Part shown: positions 60,402 through 64,000 of the stretch, one piece after another
Layout of the letters: every line of letters starts with the position of its first letter
Numbering within the stretch: the stretch's first letter is position 1
DNA from: Absidia repens
Lineage: Eukaryota > Mucoromycota > Mucoromycetes > Mucorales > Cunninghamellaceae
Reading direction: 5' to 3'
Length of the DNA stretch: 64,000 nt
Assembly: GCA_002105175.1 (NCBI GenBank)
Contig: MCGE01000002.1
Location: 682,001-746,000 of the forward strand
Program-made: the position numbers and the translations under genes
Notes under the pieces: generated by a model
Told to the model about the DNA's origin: nothing
Seen by the model: only the letters and a program-made list of their open reading frames with translations
Database searches by the model: none

Positions 60402-62808
60402 CTACAAGTATTTCAAGTCAACGATAAAATTTGCCCCCCAGGGAATCACAAATTTCTTTAATCCAACCTTTTTCCAGCAAAGTCTAGGGTAACCCAAATC
60501 GACCATAAATAGTTCGCCTGTTATCTTTGGAGAGATACATCCAGTCTTTGGAGCACCAAGACATACCGTCCATTGAGGTTGTATATAATGAATAGGGTGA
60601 TGATGTTGTCCTAAAGTAGAAATTTAATCAGTTAATGAGCCTTTTGCTGAAATGCTTCAATACCGTTTCCTTTCAACCTTGATTCCACTTACCAGTGCTT
60701 GCGTCTACTCCGCTTGGAAAATCAATACTTAAGACAGGTGCCTTGTTGCTGTTGTTTACCCACTCGATCATATCACATATACTAAGGTAAGACGATCTTT
60801 CGTCTTGAAGATCAACTAGTTTTGTTTGAGATCCAAGCATAGCATCAATCACCAAGTCAGGCTGACGTATTTGAATGAGACCTAATATATAACAACCGTC
60901 AAATATGAGTTTCTCCTGTCATAGTTCGTTGCATTTTCCTAAGAATCCTTTACCTTTAATGCCATAAATAATCAAACCACCTATCCGTTCAAATAGTGTT
61001 GTTTGTCGGTCCGCTGCCAGGCAAGTCGTAGATTCCACAGCCACCATACAAACCACCACGCGATGCCCATAATTAAGTAGACGACGAGCAGTTGCCAAGC
61101 CATAAGCCCCATTTTTGCAGCTTCCAGATAGCACTAGGATCAAAGGACGGTCATTGTCATAAGTTTGTTTCTCGTCATCTATTGATTGAAAATAAAAAGA
61201 ACATGTTTTAATATCATTTCCAATAAGAGTCCTTTTTTTTGAATTTACTTAAGATTTTCGATGCAATTTGGAAGACGCCACGGCTGCCATTTTCCACCAT
61301 CTGGTCTTCATTCAAGCCAATAACAGACACTAGTAGTAAATAGATATAACAAAGCAATTTAATACCTGAATCATTTCATTGTTATTTGTTGCTGGGAGGG
61401 AAAGAAGGGGGACTTACCACATTCATGTTCAGCATGGGCCATTTGTAATGGTGACACAACCGGGCAAGGCGTACTATCGTTTGCCGTTACAATAGTGACT
61501 GATTTCTTTAACGTCAATGGATCCATTCTACGATGCTGTTGGTGTTGTATGTCATAATTTCCAGATTGTTCAGATTCGTTGTCACTTTCATTGCCACAGC
61601 CGTCATCCTCCTCCTCCCTTGTCATCCGATTGGGTGCTGCATCCAATACATTTTCGCTAGGTAGTAAGTTGATTTTTCTTTTGGGTGGCTCCATTCTAGC
61701 CAAGACTTTTCGAGGAAGTCTATTCAAAGTGACCAATAGATTTTCAGACGCAGTTTCATCGATTTCCTACCACATTTTTTTTTTTTTAAAAAAAAAAAAG
61801 CGTAAGTCAATCGATACCCCCACTTGTTACTGCCTGTTGTCCCTTACTTGTATTTCTGCAAACACCTTCGCCTTATCAAACATATTCAGATTTGCTTGGA
61901 AATCAAATTCTTCTTCCCTGAAGCCATTCACATCCTCGTCAGCCCAACCATTTGTTTCCGTTGATTGTCGTTGGTGTTGCCTGGCATGCTGTTGCTTCGA
62001 TTTTCGATCCGCTGAAACAATACAAAAGAACGGTGTAAGACGTTTCAAAGTAATAACATGCCATCATGCCACGTGAATAAGACTTACTTGTACAAGACAC
62101 AGATTTGACCGGTTTAACAGCACCGTTGACCTATAAGAACGAGTGTGAGTAAACAATATAAGCATATATATCAGCAACGGCGAGTCTTCTGAGTAGCAAG
62201 TAGCTATTCATATTAATATACCTTTTCCGAAGAATGCGAGCGAGTTTGTTGGTGTTGTTTTGGAGGTTTTTGTTGTTGAGGACGAGAAGATATATGAATA
62301 TCCTCATGAGAATAAACTACGGTTGTTCTTGTTGATGTTGAATTGGATATTGTATTTGCAAGATGAGAAGAACGAGCATCAATAGGGTGATCGGTTTGTT
62401 CTTGGGCGAGCATCGAGTTTATATTAGAGCTGATAGACTGCGATAAGGGAGTTGCTTCTGGCATTGTTTGTGTCATGATGGTTTGCTGTGGTTGTTGCGG
62501 GGATACTGTTTTCCTTGGTGCTGGTAAAATCTGCAGATCAGCTATGTCTGTTCCCACCACGCCATAAATAGGAGTACGATGCGAAGGCTGACCGGGAAAG
62601 AAGAGTGTTACTATAGAAAATAAACTAGATGAGCATATATATTGCTAAGCAACCATCCGCTTCCCTTTATTTAACACGTGTTTGTCTCCTTACCATCATT
62701 GAGTGTCATTTGTTGTGTGGTTGGGTCAATATGAGCGACAGTGCCTTCAAGCTTCATACTAGAATGTAAAACTAGAGAAACACGAAAACCAATAAAAGCT
62801 TCTGCCAT
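60402..62808 (-). CDS. EDC3: Enhancer of mRNA decapping 3
   Basis: P-body scaffold that activates the decapping enzyme Dcp2 and dimerises through its YjeF_N domain. Exons (minus strand): 62808-62694, 62610-62222, 62130-62088, 62011-61848, 61766-61418, 61329-61249, 61178-60954, 60881-60693, 60610-60402, giving 587 residues. The N-terminal LSm domain (residues 1-75) has GFRVSLVLHSSMKLEGTV and TLFFPGQP. A Gln/Ser-rich linker follows. The FDF motif is EEEFDFQANLNMFDKAKVF (about 205-225). The YjeF_N Rossmann-like domain (about 340-587) has LVLSGSCKNGAYGLATARRL, DLVIDAMLG and SIDFPSGVDA. This domain order defines Edc3. It is divergently arranged with a probable transcription factor. Confidence 0.93.
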
Positions 62809-63078
62809 TATTCAATATAAGGATATCAAAATAAAAGAGTAGTAAATATTGAAAAAAATGAGAGGAAAAAAAGGGAAAGAAGAGTGCTGCTTGAATTTTT
62901 TTTTTTTTTTTTTTCCCTCACCGAAACCGAGACTGGCGTCACTCAAATATGGAACAGGCGGCGGTCGTTCAAATCTACTTTTTTTTTACTCTTGGGGGGA
63001 AGTGGCCAATCAAAGAAACCTTTTTTCTCCTATTCTCTCGTACTTTACCTTCCTAAGTGGGTGTGTTTTTAATACTTC
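62809..63078. promoter_or_regulatory. Divergent promoter EDC3 / transcription-factor gene
   Basis: A 270-base spacer containing a T/C tract (62899-62914), a GC-rich patch (CGGCGGTCG) and a CCAAT box at 63006-63010, 69 bases before the plus-strand ATG. Confidence 0.45.
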
Positions 63079-64000
63079 ATGATGGATTTTAGCTCGTTTG
63101 ATCTCGATAATACTAAAGACCAACAATCTATACAACATCCGTATTCTAATGATACTGAAAACTTCGACCAAGATGCTTCTGACTTTTTTGCGTTTATCGA
63201 CCCGACAAACTTCCATTCAACAGCAACTGGACTTGATCAACAGCAGCAGCAGCAACAACATGCCCCGCCACCTATGGATAATCAACTTCAATCTACTCAT
63301 GACTCGCAATCTTCAACACACATCATGTCTGGCGGATCGAACTTACAAAATGACACCCAAAATCCAATAAGAAACAACAATAGCAGTTATCCGTTAATGT
63401 CTCCTATGCAAATGAATGTTAATGAATATCAAACGCCTTTGCAACAACCTATGGTTACAGACTATCCAGAAGACGAGGTAAATGATAGTTTATTGCATGA
63501 AAAAATATAGTATTATATGATATGGTATTGGTATGGAAACATCATTAATTAGTCATATCAATTATTTTTTACAGGAATTTTTTACGCCATTAATCTCCCC
63601 AGCTATTCCACCAAATTACTACACCAATCTACGAAGCGATACCAATTTCTCACCATTAACATCACCTGCCTTGGGACCCCAACAACATCCATCAATGAAC
63701 CATCATTATCATCTTCAGCAGCAACAGCAACAGCAACAGCAACAACATAATGGCTACTCAACTACGAATTATTTTTCGACAGGCAACACTTCCCAGGATG
63801 GACAATCATCAGAAGAACTTCAAGAACGACTGGCTATGATTGAACGGCAACAGCAACAGCTTCGATCTCATATGCAACAATCATCATCATCACCTTCATC
63901 AACATCATCTCCAGCCATTGCGGTAACTGCATCTCCCTTATCCTCATCCTCATCACCTATTCATAAATCGACCTCATCAGCAACATCAGCCTATGGAAAT
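63079..64000 (+). CDS. Gln/Ser-rich nuclear protein, probable transcription factor (3' truncated)
   Basis: Exons 63079-63477 and 63575 to beyond the window end; at least 275 residues are visible. It starts MMDFSSFDLDN. The sequence is acidic, then Asn/Gln/His/Ser-rich with CAG/CAA-coded Gln runs. It has two related hydrophobic motifs, EFFTPLISPAIPP and NFSPLTSPALGPQ, which look like activation or docking motifs and which I associate with fungal bHLH factors of the Pho4/Nuc-1 type. A short helix (SEELQERLAMIERQQQQLRS) follows, then poly-Ser. The DNA-binding domain would lie past 64000, so the class is not established. Confidence 0.7.

Overview
The window is eukaryotic nuclear DNA from a fungus. 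Its genes are interrupted by many short introns (about 50-200 bases, donor GTAAGT-like, acceptor YAG). The DNA between genes is A/T-rich with long homopolymers, and AATAAA signals lie just past the stop codons. The gene content (OLE1 with a fused cytochrome b5, MET5-type sulfite reductase, MGM1, NOT3, SUP35, EDC3, plus a Rab4 that common yeasts lack) and the Gln/Ser-rich style suggest an early-diverging filamentous fungus, most likely Mucoromycota/Mucorales. That placement is inference. Gene models below were spliced by hand; each closes in frame with canonical sites except where stated.

Layout. 0-5 kb: the 3' end of an unidentified gene, the stearoyl-CoA desaturase OLE1 (-) and a secreted helical Ish1/Msc1-like protein (+). 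5-11 kb: PEX11 and the splicing factor WBP11, separated by a dispersed repeat. 12-17 kb: a TALE homeodomain protein (-), a conserved intronless protein of unknown function and a BuGZ/ZNF207 zinc-finger protein. 17-26 kb: more repeat copies, a possible 46-residue gene with a clear TATA box, and MET5. 26-40 kb, all on the minus strand: a 14-exon coiled-coil protein, a heme oxygenase with Cys-Pro motifs, biotin-protein ligase BPL1 and the mitochondrial dynamin MGM1. 40-46 kb: PRP43 helicase and Rho-GDI. 46-53 kb: mitochondrial L12 and a divergent NOT3/SUP35 pair. 53-64 kb: clustered repeats, NADP-isocitrate dehydrogenase, RAB4, EDC3 and the 5' part of a Gln/Ser-rich probable transcription factor.

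There is no operon-like logic, though several neighbours share a theme: mRNA processing, decay and translation (WBP11, PRP43, NOT3, SUP35, EDC3) and mitochondria (MGM1, L12). The most notable non-genic structure is a dispersed repeat present as at least seven full or partial copies. Three copies extend to about 700-800 bases. The repeat starts with an E-box-containing GC motif followed by a pyrimidine tract and has an internal AATAAA. The most notable gene-level oddities are single-base frame breaks in both NOT3 and SUP35 only 1.6 kb apart, an almost fully phase-0 exon structure in the coiled-coil gene, a start codon directly abutting an intron in L12, and an ATG-less presequence-like reading frame in front of BPL1.
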